64,000 nucleotides of DNA from Comamonas testosteroni. Lineage in GTDB: Bacteria; Pseudomonadota; Gammaproteobacteria; Burkholderiales; Burkholderiaceae_C. Below the pieces are notes generated by a model. The model did not search any database. It was not told the DNA's origin and was given only the letters and a program-made list of their open reading frames with translations. The DNA is taken from the NCBI RefSeq assembly GCF_030505195.1, contig NZ_CP129672.1, forward strand, positions 2,824,501-2,888,500. Reading direction: 5' to 3'. A program made the translations under genes and the position numbers. Shown piece by piece: positions 25,997-33,709 of this stretch. Position 1 is the first letter of the stretch. Each line of letters opens with the position of its first letter.

Positions 25997-26410
25997 TTAG
26001 TGCTCGTAAACCGCGTCCCAGTGGGCAAACCCCTTGACCTCGATCGGGTTGCCGCAGGGGTCGGTGAAGAACATCGTCCACTGCTCTCCGGGCTCGCCTT
26101 CGAAGCGCACTTGCGGCTCCAGGATGAAGGCCGTGCCGGCGGCCTTGAGGCGTTCGGCCAGGGCCAGCCAGTCGGGCTTGAGCAGGATCACGCCCAGGTG
26201 GGGCATGGGCACCATATGGTTGCCGACCTTGCCGGTGTTGCTCACGGCAAAGGGCTGGCCCAGATGCAGGGAGATCTGGTGGCCGAAGAAGTCGAAATCG
26301 ACCCAGGTGTCGGTGCTGCGACCCTCGCGGCAGCCCAGCACGCCGCCGTAGAAGCGGCGGGCCTGGTCGAGATCGGTGACGTGGTAGGCGAGATGAAAAG
26401 CGCTTTGCAT
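25997..26410 (-). CDS. VOC family (glyoxalase/bleomycin-resistance fold) protein
   Basis: This is a single VOC-fold protein of 137 residues. It opens FHLAYHVTDLDQARRFYGGVLGC and ends with FFTDPCGNPIEVKGF, with His in the first strand and Glu near the end where VOC enzymes place metal ligands. The paired beta-alpha-beta-beta-beta units are clear, but the substrate cannot be deduced. It is a monocistronic or two-gene unit with the glutathione S-transferase that starts 73 bp upstream on the same strand. Confidence 0.88.
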   Translation of the reverse strand: MQSAFHLAYHVTDLDQARRFYGGVLGCREGRSTDTWVDFDFFGHQISLHLGQPFAVSNTGKVGNHMVPMPHLGVILLKPDWLALAERLKAAGTAFILEPQVRFEGEPGEQWTMFFTDPCGNPIEVKGFAHWDAVYEH

Positions 26411-26483
26411 GATGGCCTCAAGCGTAGCATCAGCGGGCCCGGTCCTGCCAGGTTAGGCCAGGCTGGACCAGACCCTTAGCGCA

Positions 26484-27143
26484 TCAGCGCGCAGCCTTGG
26501 CCTGCACGCGTGCCATCAGCTCTTCGGTATTGCTCTTGCGGTCGGCGTTGACCTTCTGCACTGTGGGGCGCTCGCTCATGCGCGCCAGATAGTCGCGCAC
26601 CGGCAGCTCGGCCAGCAAGTCGCTGCCGCCCACGATCTTGCAGGCGCTGCTGACCAGGGGCAGGTGCACGATGGCGCTGCAGTCGGCCAGCGTGAAGCTG
26701 TCGCCCGCGATGAACGGGGTATCGAAGCGGGCCAGCTTGGCAAAGGCTGCAATGTTCTTTTTGAGCTGCTCCAGCGTCTTGTCGCGCGCGCCGTCGCTGA
26801 TCTTGCCGCCGAAGAAGGCCTGGGGATAGAGGTTGCGCGCCACCAGCTCCAGGTGCAGATTCAGATAGACGCAGAGCTCACGTACCTTGGCGGCACCAAA
26901 CGGGTCTGCGGGCAACAGCGGCACCTTGTTGGACAGTGTTTCCACATATTCGATGATGGCGTCGGACTCGCTGATGGCACCATGCTGGGTGCGCAGATAC
27001 GGCACTTTGCCCAGCGGTGATTCCTCGGGGTTGGTGCTGCCCAGCCAGGCCAGCTCCTCGGCGAAGGGAATCTGCTTTTCCATCAAGGCCAGCTTGACCT
27101 TGTTGTAGTAGTTGCTGGCCGAAAATCCGCACAAAGTCAGCAT
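26484..27143 (-). CDS. Glutathione S-transferase family protein
   Basis: This is a cytosolic GST-fold protein of 219 residues. The N-terminal thioredoxin-like domain (MLTLCGFSASNYYNKVKLAL, then GKVPYL and the ESDAIIEYVE glutathione-contact segment) is followed by an all-helical domain with the conserved capping-box stretch FTLADCSAIVH. The role is probably conjugation or reduction of small electrophiles; the substrate is unknown. The neighbouring VOC protein on the same strand may share a detoxification role, which is inference only. Confidence 0.9.
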   Translation of the reverse strand: MLTLCGFSASNYYNKVKLALMEKQIPFAEELAWLGSTNPEESPLGKVPYLRTQHGAISESDAIIEYVETLSNKVPLLPADPFGAAKVRELCVYLNLHLELVARNLYPQAFFGGKISDGARDKTLEQLKKNIAAFAKLARFDTPFIAGDSFTLADCSAIVHLPLVSSACKIVGGSDLLAELPVRDYLARMSERPTVQKVNADRKSNTEELMARVQAKAAR

Positions 27144-27258
27144 GCTTGTCTCCTGATCGGTGGTTGTGAATAGGTATACGTGGCCAGTGATCGTAGAGGC
27201 AAGTGGCGCAAGCCCTGCGTCGCCAACCGGATAGCGGGCCGGCTTCTACAATCGCTCC

Positions 27259-27660
27259 ATGCAATGGCGCTCATTCCATCCTCGGCACCGACCGGCAGCT
27301 CTGCTGGCGCGCCGGGTGCTGGGTGCGTGGTTCTGCGTGCTACTGGTCAGCGTGCTCACGCCCTGGGCGCGGGCCACGCCGCCTGCCGGCTGGGAGGCCG
27401 TGTGCACGGCCGGCGGCAGCACCCACTGGGTGCCCAGCCCCGCCAGCGACGATGCCGCCACTGCGCATGGGCTCGACTGCGCGCTGTGCCTGCCGCTGCT
27501 GGCGCCGCCGCCCGCGCAGCGGTCAGATCCGGGCATTCACCGCGCCGTTGTCGATGCCCGGCCTTGGGCCGATGTCGCTCACAGAGCCTTTGTCTCCACC
27601 CTGCCGCCGGTACGTGCGCCGCCCTTTGAAACCCTGAAAAACATGGCTGAAGGCGCTTGA
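27259..27660 (+). CDS. DUF2946 exported Cys-rich protein
   Basis: This is a 133-residue protein with an N-terminal signal or anchor (GAWFCVLLVSVLTPWARA). It has the DUF2946 signature around HGLDCALCLPLLAPP, with the CxxC pair after a His. Members of this family often lie beside copper-handling genes, and here a PCu(A)C copper chaperone follows 141 bp downstream on the same strand. A metal-related role is inferred from these neighbours. It is transcribed divergently from the GST gene. Confidence 0.75.
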   Translation: MQWRSFHPRHRPAALLARRVLGAWFCVLLVSVLTPWARATPPAGWEAVCTAGGSTHWVPSPASDDAATAHGLDCALCLPLLAPPPAQRSDPGIHRAVVDARPWADVAHRAFVSTLPPVRAPPFETLKNMAEGA

Positions 27661-27695
27661 TGCTCAGGCGCTTCAGGTCGCTTTGAGATGGACAC

Positions 27696-27771
27696 GACTT
27701 ACGCAAAACAGGCTCAAGCAAGGGCTTTGTTTCAAGGAAATCATCCTGATGCCCCCTTGTTTGCGTAAGTC
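27696..27771. repeat. 76-bp inverted-repeat element (MITE-like)
   Basis: Perfect 12-bp terminal inverted repeats (GACTTACGCAAA at 27696-27707, TTTGCGTAAGTC at 27760-27771) bound a 76-bp segment without coding capacity. The similarity of the arms continues inward to ACAGG against CAAGG. There is no clear target-site duplication. It lies in the short gap before the copper chaperone gene and would form a hairpin if transcribed. Confidence 0.6.
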
Positions 27772-27801
27772 CAGACTGAATTTTTGAATGGAGATGGTTT
27801 C

Positions 27802-28317
27802 ATGAATATGCGTCGTTTTACCGTGATGGCCCTGGGTTCGCTGGTCGGCTCGCTGCTGGTTTCCGGTGCCGCCTGGGCTCATGCCGATGCTGCCCATGTC
27901 AAGGTTGAAAATGCCTGGGCCCGCGCCAGCGTGGCGGGTCAGCAGGCTTCGGGGGCCTTTATGCGCCTGACGGCCCAGGAGCCGCTCAAGCTCGTCGGTG
28001 TGGAAACCACGGCCGCCGCTGTGGCCGAGGTGCACGAGATGAAGATGGAGGGCGATGTGATGCGCATGCGCGCCATCGAGTCGCTGGATCTGCCCCAGGG
28101 CGTAGCCGTGGATCTCAAGCCCGGCGGCTATCACCTGATGCTGCAGCAGCTCAAGGCACCGCTGGTCAAGGACAGCCAGGTGCCCGTGACCCTGGTGTTC
28201 AAGGATGCCAAGGGCGCCCTCTCGCGCCTGAGCCTGGAACTGCCGGTGCGTGCGACGGCCCCAGCGGCGGCCGGTGCCGGGCACCAGCACATGGGCCATG
28301 GTGCGCATCAGCATTGA
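27802..28317 (+). CDS. Periplasmic copper chaperone PCu(A)C
   Basis: This is a periplasmic Cu(I) chaperone of the PCu(A)C family, 171 residues, which delivers copper to cytochrome oxidase. A signal peptide (LGSLVGSLLVSGAAWA) precedes the domain. The full copper motif H-x10-M-x21-H-x-M is present as H78, M89, H111 and M113. An unusual His/Met tail (HQHMGHGAHQH) could bind more copper. ATG 27802 follows tggagatgg; a TTG at 27784 is less likely. The DUF2946 gene upstream fits a copper-uptake context. Confidence 0.93.
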   Translation: MNMRRFTVMALGSLVGSLLVSGAAWAHADAAHVKVENAWARASVAGQQASGAFMRLTAQEPLKLVGVETTAAAVAEVHEMKMEGDVMRMRAIESLDLPQGVAVDLKPGGYHLMLQQLKAPLVKDSQVPVTLVFKDAKGALSRLSLELPVRATAPAAAGAGHQHMGHGAHQH

Positions 28318-28385
28318 GGCCCTGAGCCAGGGTTGCTGCCTGCTCCCTTGTTTGCAGCAAACATCGCAAGTGCAGTAAGCTAGTT

Positions 28386-28411
28386 CCGCATCCGGCCCTG
28401 ACCGGATGCGG
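28386..28411 (+). promoter_or_regulatory. Perfect 10-bp hairpin in the phaM leader
   Basis: CCGCATCCGG (28386-28395) and CCGGATGCGG (28402-28411) pair perfectly around a 6-nt loop, 33 nt before the phaM ATG. There is no T-run, so it could end the upstream gene only weakly. A role in mRNA control of phaM or in protein binding is conjecture. Confidence 0.5.
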
Positions 28412-28444
28412 ATTCTGGTATCCATCCCTGCAGTGGAGAGCACT

Positions 28445-29314
28445 ATGAGCGGTGACGCATCGGCATTTGGTTTCGGCAAATTCATTCCCGGCTTTGACTT
28501 TCTGCAGGGGCTGGCGCAAAGCGCTGGCGCTGCGGCCAATCCCCTGGGCCGCGTGCCGCAATGGGTGGCTCCCACGGTGAGCGTGGAGGAGGTGGACAAG
28601 CGCATTGCCGAGCTCAAGGCCGTGCAGTTCTGGCTGGAGCAAAACAGCCGCGCCCTGGCTGCCACGATCCAGGCGCTGGAAGTGCAGCGCATGACGCTGT
28701 CCACGCTCAAGGACATGAATGTCAGCATGAGCGAGCTGGCCAAGTCCTTTCCTTTCCCCGGTGCAGCGCAGGCAGAGCCCGCTGCGACCGGCAATACCGG
28801 CTGGCCCATGGACAGCGCCTCGGCCAGGGCGGCAGCCCCAGAGCCATCAGCGGCGCCAGTGTCGGAGCCCGAGGCAGAGCCCGCCGCGAGCGAGGCGGAT
28901 GCCAAGGCCCAGGCCGAGCGGCCTTCCCAGGCTGCCTTGAGCCAGGCCATGCAATGGTGGGGAGCGCTGACCCAGCAGTTCCAGCAGATTGCGGCCAAGG
29001 CCATGGCAGAGCCTGTTCCCCCCGAGACCTTGGCCGCTGCCCAGCGCGCGACCGAGATGGCCAGCGGTTTTGCCAAGTCCACCATGGAAAAGGTGATGGC
29101 CCAGGCAGGCGGCCTTGGCGCTGCTGCAGCAGCAAAAAGTGCGGCACAGAGCGCTGCGGCAGCCGAGCCCAGGCCTGCACGCAAGGCGGCGGTCAAGACC
29201 GGTCAGCCAAAAACGGCAGCCAGCAAGACGGCAGCCGCTAAAAAAACGGCTTCCAAGCAGCCTGCCGCCAAAAAGACGGCAGCCAAAACCTCTGCTACCT
29301 CGCGCAAGCCCTGA
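28445..29314 (+). CDS. phaM: PhaM family PHB granule-associated protein
   Basis: This is a PhaM-like polyhydroxybutyrate granule protein of 289 residues. The N-terminal FGFGKFIPGFDFLQGLAQ and the PTVSVEEVDKRIAELKAVQFWLEQN helix are the PhaM signature. A long Ala/Glu-rich linker leads to a Lys/Ala tail (AAKKTA repeats) like histone H1, which in Ralstonia PhaM ties granules to the nucleoid and activates PHB synthase. ATG 28445 gives MSGDASAF; an earlier in-frame ATG at 28406 falls inside the leader hairpin. No other pha gene is in the window. Confidence 0.9.
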   Translation: MSGDASAFGFGKFIPGFDFLQGLAQSAGAAANPLGRVPQWVAPTVSVEEVDKRIAELKAVQFWLEQNSRALAATIQALEVQRMTLSTLKDMNVSMSELAKSFPFPGAAQAEPAATGNTGWPMDSASARAAAPEPSAAPVSEPEAEPAASEADAKAQAERPSQAALSQAMQWWGALTQQFQQIAAKAMAEPVPPETLAAAQRATEMASGFAKSTMEKVMAQAGGLGAAAAAKSAAQSAAAAEPRPARKAAVKTGQPKTAASKTAAAKKTASKQPAAKKTAAKTSATSRKP

Positions 29315-29386
29315 GCAAACCCTTCCCGCTAAGGTGGAAAATCGTGGTTGCAAGGCATCCACGCTCCAGCAAGAACAGGAGGGCTT

Positions 29387-30637
29387 ATGTCACTGTTTCC
29401 CGTCGCTCATGCCGCTCATGAAGACTGGCGCACTGCGGCAGAGCAAGTCGTGCTGCAACTGCGCGAGCAACTGCTGCGCCAGTCGCTGCAGCCGCATCGC
29501 CTGGGGCTGATCTATATCGCCCAGGGCCTGGTGCCCCATTCGCAGCAACTGCTGGCGCTGCTGGCGCGCGAGCTGCCCCAGGTCACGGATTGGGTGGGCA
29601 GCTCCGGCCATGCCGTGCTGGCCATGGAGCATGAGTATTCCGAAAGTTCCTCGCTGGCGGTGATGCTGCTTGACCTGCCCGCCGCCCATTACCGCGTCTA
29701 CTCCGGTGTCGCGCCGCTGGCGCAAAGCGGCGCCGAAGCCGGATTTGAAGCGCATTCGGCCCTGGTGCACTCCAGCATCGACCAGCCCGATCTGGCAGAG
29801 CTGCTGCTGGAGCTGTCCGAGCGCATCAGCTCGGGAAATCTGTTCGGGGCGCTCAGCAGCGAGCAGGGCGTGCAGTTCGCCTGCCGCGCCGAAGATCTGC
29901 CCCGCTTGCGTGCCCAGGCCAGCGTCGGCATCTTTCATGCCGGCTTTTCGGGGGTGGCCTTCGATGCCGACGTGGCCTGCATCTCCAGGCTGGCGCAGGG
30001 CTGTGCCCCCTTGGGCGGGGGACTTGCGATTACCGATGCCAGAGGCCCGGTGGTGCTGGAGCTGGAAGGCGAGCCCGCCTTGCCCCGCTTGCTGCAGATG
30101 CTGGATGTGGAAGCCAGCCCCAGCGCTGGTGGCGGCTGGCAGGCGGCGTTGTCGCAGCTGCGCAAGACCCAGGCCGCGATTGCCCCGCTGGGCCGGGGCC
30201 TGGAGCGCGGCGCGCTGACCGACGAGGCCCAGGTGCTGCATATCGTGGGGCTGGATCCGGTACGTCAGGGCGTTGCGCTGTCGTCGCCCGTGGAGGCCGA
30301 ACATACGGTGATCTTCTGCCAGCGCCAGAGCAGCGCGGCACGCCATGAGCTGATGCAGATGGGCGCGGCCCTCAAAGATGCGCTGCAGCCGGACTTTGCC
30401 GATGCCGGCCCCGAAACCATCGCCGAAGCGGCCGTGCCGCAGCATATACGCGGTGCCATCTATGTGAGCAGCAAGGGGCGTGGCAGCGAGCTGTTTGGCG
30501 GCGCCGATGCCGAGCTCAAGCTGCTGCGCCATGCGCTGGGGCCGGTGCCTCTGATCGGCCTGGTGGCCGAGACTCAGCTGATGGATGCGCATGTGCATCA
30601 GCTGGCCGGCGTGCTGACGGTGTTTACCGGCAAATAG
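29387..30637 (+). CDS. FIST domain protein
   Basis: This is a stand-alone FIST-domain protein of 416 residues with N-terminal FIST and C-terminal FIST_C regions; the domain is proposed to sense small ligands such as amino acids. Visible segments include LGLIYIAQGLVPHSQQLL, GSSGHAVLA and the late GAIYVSSKGRGSELFGG, typical of FIST_C. ATG 29387 follows aggagggctt, so the upstream in-frame codons are excluded. No kinase or cyclase domain is attached, so the output partner is unknown. Confidence 0.85.
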   Translation: MSLFPVAHAAHEDWRTAAEQVVLQLREQLLRQSLQPHRLGLIYIAQGLVPHSQQLLALLARELPQVTDWVGSSGHAVLAMEHEYSESSSLAVMLLDLPAAHYRVYSGVAPLAQSGAEAGFEAHSALVHSSIDQPDLAELLLELSERISSGNLFGALSSEQGVQFACRAEDLPRLRAQASVGIFHAGFSGVAFDADVACISRLAQGCAPLGGGLAITDARGPVVLELEGEPALPRLLQMLDVEASPSAGGGWQAALSQLRKTQAAIAPLGRGLERGALTDEAQVLHIVGLDPVRQGVALSSPVEAEHTVIFCQRQSSAARHELMQMGAALKDALQPDFADAGPETIAEAAVPQHIRGAIYVSSKGRGSELFGGADAELKLLRHALGPVPLIGLVAETQLMDAHVHQLAGVLTVFTGK

Positions 30638-30644
30638 CTTTAAA

Positions 30645-30732
30645 TTTGATAGCTGCTAGCGCTTTATTTAAAAGGATTTCAGAATCAATTGATGCTGAAA
30701 TCCTTAGCTGGAAAGCGCAAGCAGCTATCAAA
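30645..30732. repeat. 88-bp near-perfect palindromic repeat
   Basis: Arms 30645-30682 and 30695-30732 are 38 bp each. The outer 21 bp match except for one base, the next 6 differ, and the inner 11 match fully. The 12-nt centre itself contains ATCAATTGAT. It begins 8 nt after the FIST stop. The same half-unit occurs at 16235, 46266 and 54433, so it is a dispersed family. Confidence 0.85.
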
Positions 30733-30769
30733 AATATGGGCAGCCCCGAAACCGGCGCAGCCCCACAAA

Positions 30770-30884
30770 GACATGGCAAGCAAGCGCCGCCGCGCAGCGA
30801 AGCGGTCGTCCCCCTCCCGTAGCGCGCAGCGCGCAGAGAAAAGAGGAGGCGGCGGGGCCGCCCCGGCAAAGCCGCTCAGGGGGT
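30770..30884 (-). repeat. Three-hairpin 3'-end element, copy B
   Basis: Here the element includes the stop codon of the CMD gene: the TGA (plus strand 30876-30878) lies inside its CCCCCTGA end. The GTCCCCCTCCC segment and a GACATGG start align with the other copies, although the middle is longer and GC-rich. Confidence 0.6.
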
Positions 30885-32030
30885 TGAATACAGCTCCACG
30901 CCCAGATTCAGCATCAGGCGGTTCGCCCAGCCAAATAGTGCGGCCGAGTGCAGCATGTCCAGAATTTCCAGATCGGACAGACCGGCGTCGCGCAGCGGCT
31001 GCAGATTCTGCTTGCCAAAGCTGCCCGGCGTACGTGTCAGTGCCAGGGAGGCCTGGATGATGGCGCGCTCGCGGGCATTGGTGCCGGCGGTGTCGGGCTC
31101 GTCAAACAGCTGGGCCATCACATCGTTGCGCTTGGCCAGCTGCTCGAAGCGCTGTGCGTGCACCGATGCGCAGTACACGCAGCCGTTGGAGCGAGAAACG
31201 GCAGTTGCCGCCACTTCGCGCTCGGCGCGGGACAGGCCACCGGGCGCATACATGATGGCGTTGAAGGCCTGGGAGCGCTCCAGCAGCACCTGGGGCTGGC
31301 GGGCCAGCAGCAGGTAGAAGTCCATGCTCTTGGCCTTGGGGTGGCTGACCTCCAGCACCTGCTGCTGCTCGGGCGTGGCGGTGTCGGGGTCCAGCACCTG
31401 CAGCCAGGCCTTCCAGTCCAGCGTCTCGCTGGTAAAGCCGTTGCGGCGCAGCGGCTCGCCGGGCGGCGGCAGGTTGGCAGGGTGTACAAAGGGCGCAGCA
31501 TCGGCAGGCTGGGCGGCAGGCGCCTCGGTCACGCCGCCCAGCTCGCCCATGGCCTTCACACCCGCCAGCAGGCGGGCTTGGTAGGCCACAAAGCCGATCA
31601 GCTGGGCCAGCAGCACGGTGTCGTTGAGCGACAGACCGGCGGCAGGAATGGCCAGCAGCGCAGCCTGATCGCTCTGGGCTGGGTTCAGGGCCAGGGTGCG
31701 CACAAAGTGCAGCATGGCATCGAGGCGTGCATTGCCGGTCTGCGCTCCGGGCTGATCGAGGAGGGAGCGCAGCTCGGGCGTGATGGCATCACCCAGGGCC
31801 TGGGCGCGTGCACGGTATTCGGCTTCCAGCACGTTCACGCCGCTGACGCGGGCCTGCTCGGCGGCCAGCACCAGGCGCTCGGCCTGGGTCAGATCGCTGT
31901 CCAGCTGATTGCCCAGCAGCAGGTCTTCGCAGGCCTGGGTGGCCAGAGCGACTTTCTCGCGCTCGTGGCGGGTGGTGAATGTGGGGCTGCCCTGTTCGAG
32001 GCCGGCCAGTCGGTCGATGGTGTCTGTCAT
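30876..32030 (-). CDS. Fused CMD/AhpD-like alkylhydroperoxidase
   Basis: This is a 384-residue protein of two carboxymuconolactone-decarboxylase-like halves, resembling the Avi_7170 and Avi_7169 families joined in one chain. The C-terminal half holds an AhpD-type redox site (NGCVYCASVHAQRFEQL; CxxC near residues 283-286, then His). The N-terminal half lacks a CxxC. The likely reaction is peroxide reduction through the cysteine pair. The gene lies 15 nt after the FAD/NAD(P) oxidoreductase, so the two form one operon. Its stop codon is inside the three-hairpin repeat. Confidence 0.83.
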   Translation of the reverse strand: MTDTIDRLAGLEQGSPTFTTRHEREKVALATQACEDLLLGNQLDSDLTQAERLVLAAEQARVSGVNVLEAEYRARAQALGDAITPELRSLLDQPGAQTGNARLDAMLHFVRTLALNPAQSDQAALLAIPAAGLSLNDTVLLAQLIGFVAYQARLLAGVKAMGELGGVTEAPAAQPADAAPFVHPANLPPPGEPLRRNGFTSETLDWKAWLQVLDPDTATPEQQQVLEVSHPKAKSMDFYLLLARQPQVLLERSQAFNAIMYAPGGLSRAEREVAATAVSRSNGCVYCASVHAQRFEQLAKRNDVMAQLFDEPDTAGTNARERAIIQASLALTRTPGSFGKQNLQPLRDAGLSDLEILDMLHSAALFGWANRLMLNLGVELYSTP

Positions 32031-32045
32031 GCGAAGTCTCTTGAT

Positions 32046-33509
32046 TTAGGGTTGCAGCTGCCGGATGCGCACAGCGCTGTCGGCGGCGGTCCATTCCGTG
32101 CCGTCCAGTTCGGGCTCGGCATAGGCCTTGAGCTTGGCAAAGTGCTGCTCGATATCGTTCAGGTAGAACAGCGAGGCCAGACCTTGCGCGAGTTTGCGCG
32201 CTCCGTCGCTGATGGCGGGAATATCGCCCGACACCGTGCCGTGCGAGAGTGCAGCGGGATAGCAGAAGCAGTGAATCCGGTCGAGACCGGGAAGGTCGCC
32301 CTGAAACTCGAACAGCGGCCCCAGATCGGGCGATGCCGACAGCTCGGCATCTTCATCGCCGGCCTCGGGCGTGAAGCGGCTGTTCCACAGCTTCACATGC
32401 GGCGCAATGTCGGCAAACTCGGGACGCAGGCTCCAGTCGATGGCAAAGCCTGTGGAGACGATGAGAAAGTCCAGCACGAACACGCCGGCCGAGGTCTGCA
32501 CCTGCAGCTTGTCGCCCGCTTTCTCCACCGCCTGCACGGCGCAGCCCAGGTTGAAGAAGGCGTTGTCATGGCGCGAGACGCGCAGCGTGCTGCCATGCGG
32601 CGGCGGCACCTGCTGGGCGTTGATGTAGTGGCGGATGCGCCATTTCCAGGCATCGGGCAGCAGGTACTGGCCATGCGTCAGGCCGGGCACGCCCGAGCCC
32701 TTGGACTTGTTGACCAGTGGCAGCTGCTGGCGGCGGATCAGCATGTCCACGCTGGCTGCGCCGTGTTCGAGAGCCGTCGCGGCGCTGTCCATGGCCGACG
32801 CTCCGGCGCCCACCACGCCCACATGCTTGCCCGCCAGCGTGGCGTAGTCCATGGCGTCGGAGGAATGGGCCCAGAACTTCCTGTCCACGCCCCGCATGAA
32901 GGCGGGAACCGTGGCACCGCCCAGACCGTCGCGGCCCGTGGCCAGCACCAGGCGGCGGGTTTGCCAGGTGGCGGTCACGCCATTGGCCTTGACATCGACT
33001 TCCACCACGCCATCGGCCTGCGGGCGCACGGCAATGACTTCATGGCCGTTGCGCACATCGGCGTTGGTCACGCGGCGGTACCAGCGCAGATAGTCCATCC
33101 ACTGCAGGCGCGGGATCTTGTCCAGCGCCGTCCAGGCATCCAGACCGAACTGGGCGATGAACCAGGCGCGAAAGGACAGGGCTGCCACACCCATGGCGGG
33201 GCCGGTCAGCTCCTTGGGCGAGCGCAGGGTTTCCATGCGCGCCGTGGTGGCCCATGGGCCTTCGAAGTCCGGCGCGGACCTGTCCAGCAGCACAGGCTTG
33301 ATGCCGACCTGCTGCAGCGCCATGCTCAGCGCGAGGCCGGCCTGGCCGGCGCCGATGACGAGCACGTCATGCACCGGCAGTCCCTTGCGCGTGGAGGCAG
33401 GAATCCAGGCCTTGGCAGGCCAGCCCAGAGTGACGAAGTCGTCACGCAGGCGCTCTTCCAGCGCTGCCAGCCCCGTGGCGGCGGCTGTCGTAGAAGGTGA
33501 AATTGACAT
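32046..33509 (-). CDS. FAD/NAD(P)-binding oxidoreductase, flavin monooxygenase-like
   Basis: This is a 487-residue flavoprotein with two Rossmann motifs, VLVIGAGQAGLALSM for FAD (about residues 49-63) and GVVGAGASAMDSA for NAD(P). The layout resembles single-component flavin monooxygenases. The substrate is unknown. It is the first gene of a two-gene operon with the CMD-type peroxidase, which might remove a peroxide by-product. No transporter or regulator is directly attached, although a Bug-type binding protein lies 200 bp upstream on the same strand. Confidence 0.85.
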   Translation of the reverse strand: MSISPSTTAAATGLAALEERLRDDFVTLGWPAKAWIPASTRKGLPVHDVLVIGAGQAGLALSMALQQVGIKPVLLDRSAPDFEGPWATTARMETLRSPKELTGPAMGVAALSFRAWFIAQFGLDAWTALDKIPRLQWMDYLRWYRRVTNADVRNGHEVIAVRPQADGVVEVDVKANGVTATWQTRRLVLATGRDGLGGATVPAFMRGVDRKFWAHSSDAMDYATLAGKHVGVVGAGASAMDSAATALEHGAASVDMLIRRQQLPLVNKSKGSGVPGLTHGQYLLPDAWKWRIRHYINAQQVPPPHGSTLRVSRHDNAFFNLGCAVQAVEKAGDKLQVQTSAGVFVLDFLIVSTGFAIDWSLRPEFADIAPHVKLWNSRFTPEAGDEDAELSASPDLGPLFEFQGDLPGLDRIHCFCYPAALSHGTVSGDIPAISDGARKLAQGLASLFYLNDIEQHFAKLKAYAEPELDGTEWTAADSAVRIRQLQP

Positions 33510-33609
33510 AGCTAAAACCCAAAAGCGTCTGAGGCTTGAGCCGCAGACGCATCAAACAAACACCGATAACTTAACACTGCTTGAACTCGAAGCAGGACCA
33601 AGAGAGAGA

Positions 33610-33707
33610 GACACCGAGGACGGGCCGCCCTGCACCGAGGGTGTCGTTCCTCTGCCTTGGCGCGCAGCGCGTAGACAGAGGGGGGAGCGGCAGGGCCGCT
33701 CAGGGGG
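33610..33707 (-). repeat. Three-hairpin 3'-end element, copy C
   Basis: The CCCCCTGAGCGGC end lies 2 nt after the stop of the Bug-protein gene on the minus strand. The distal hairpin GACACC (33610-33615) with GGTGTC (33640-33645) is intact. The middle has the inverted GC-rich arms. Confidence 0.75.
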
Positions 33708-33709
33708 TG

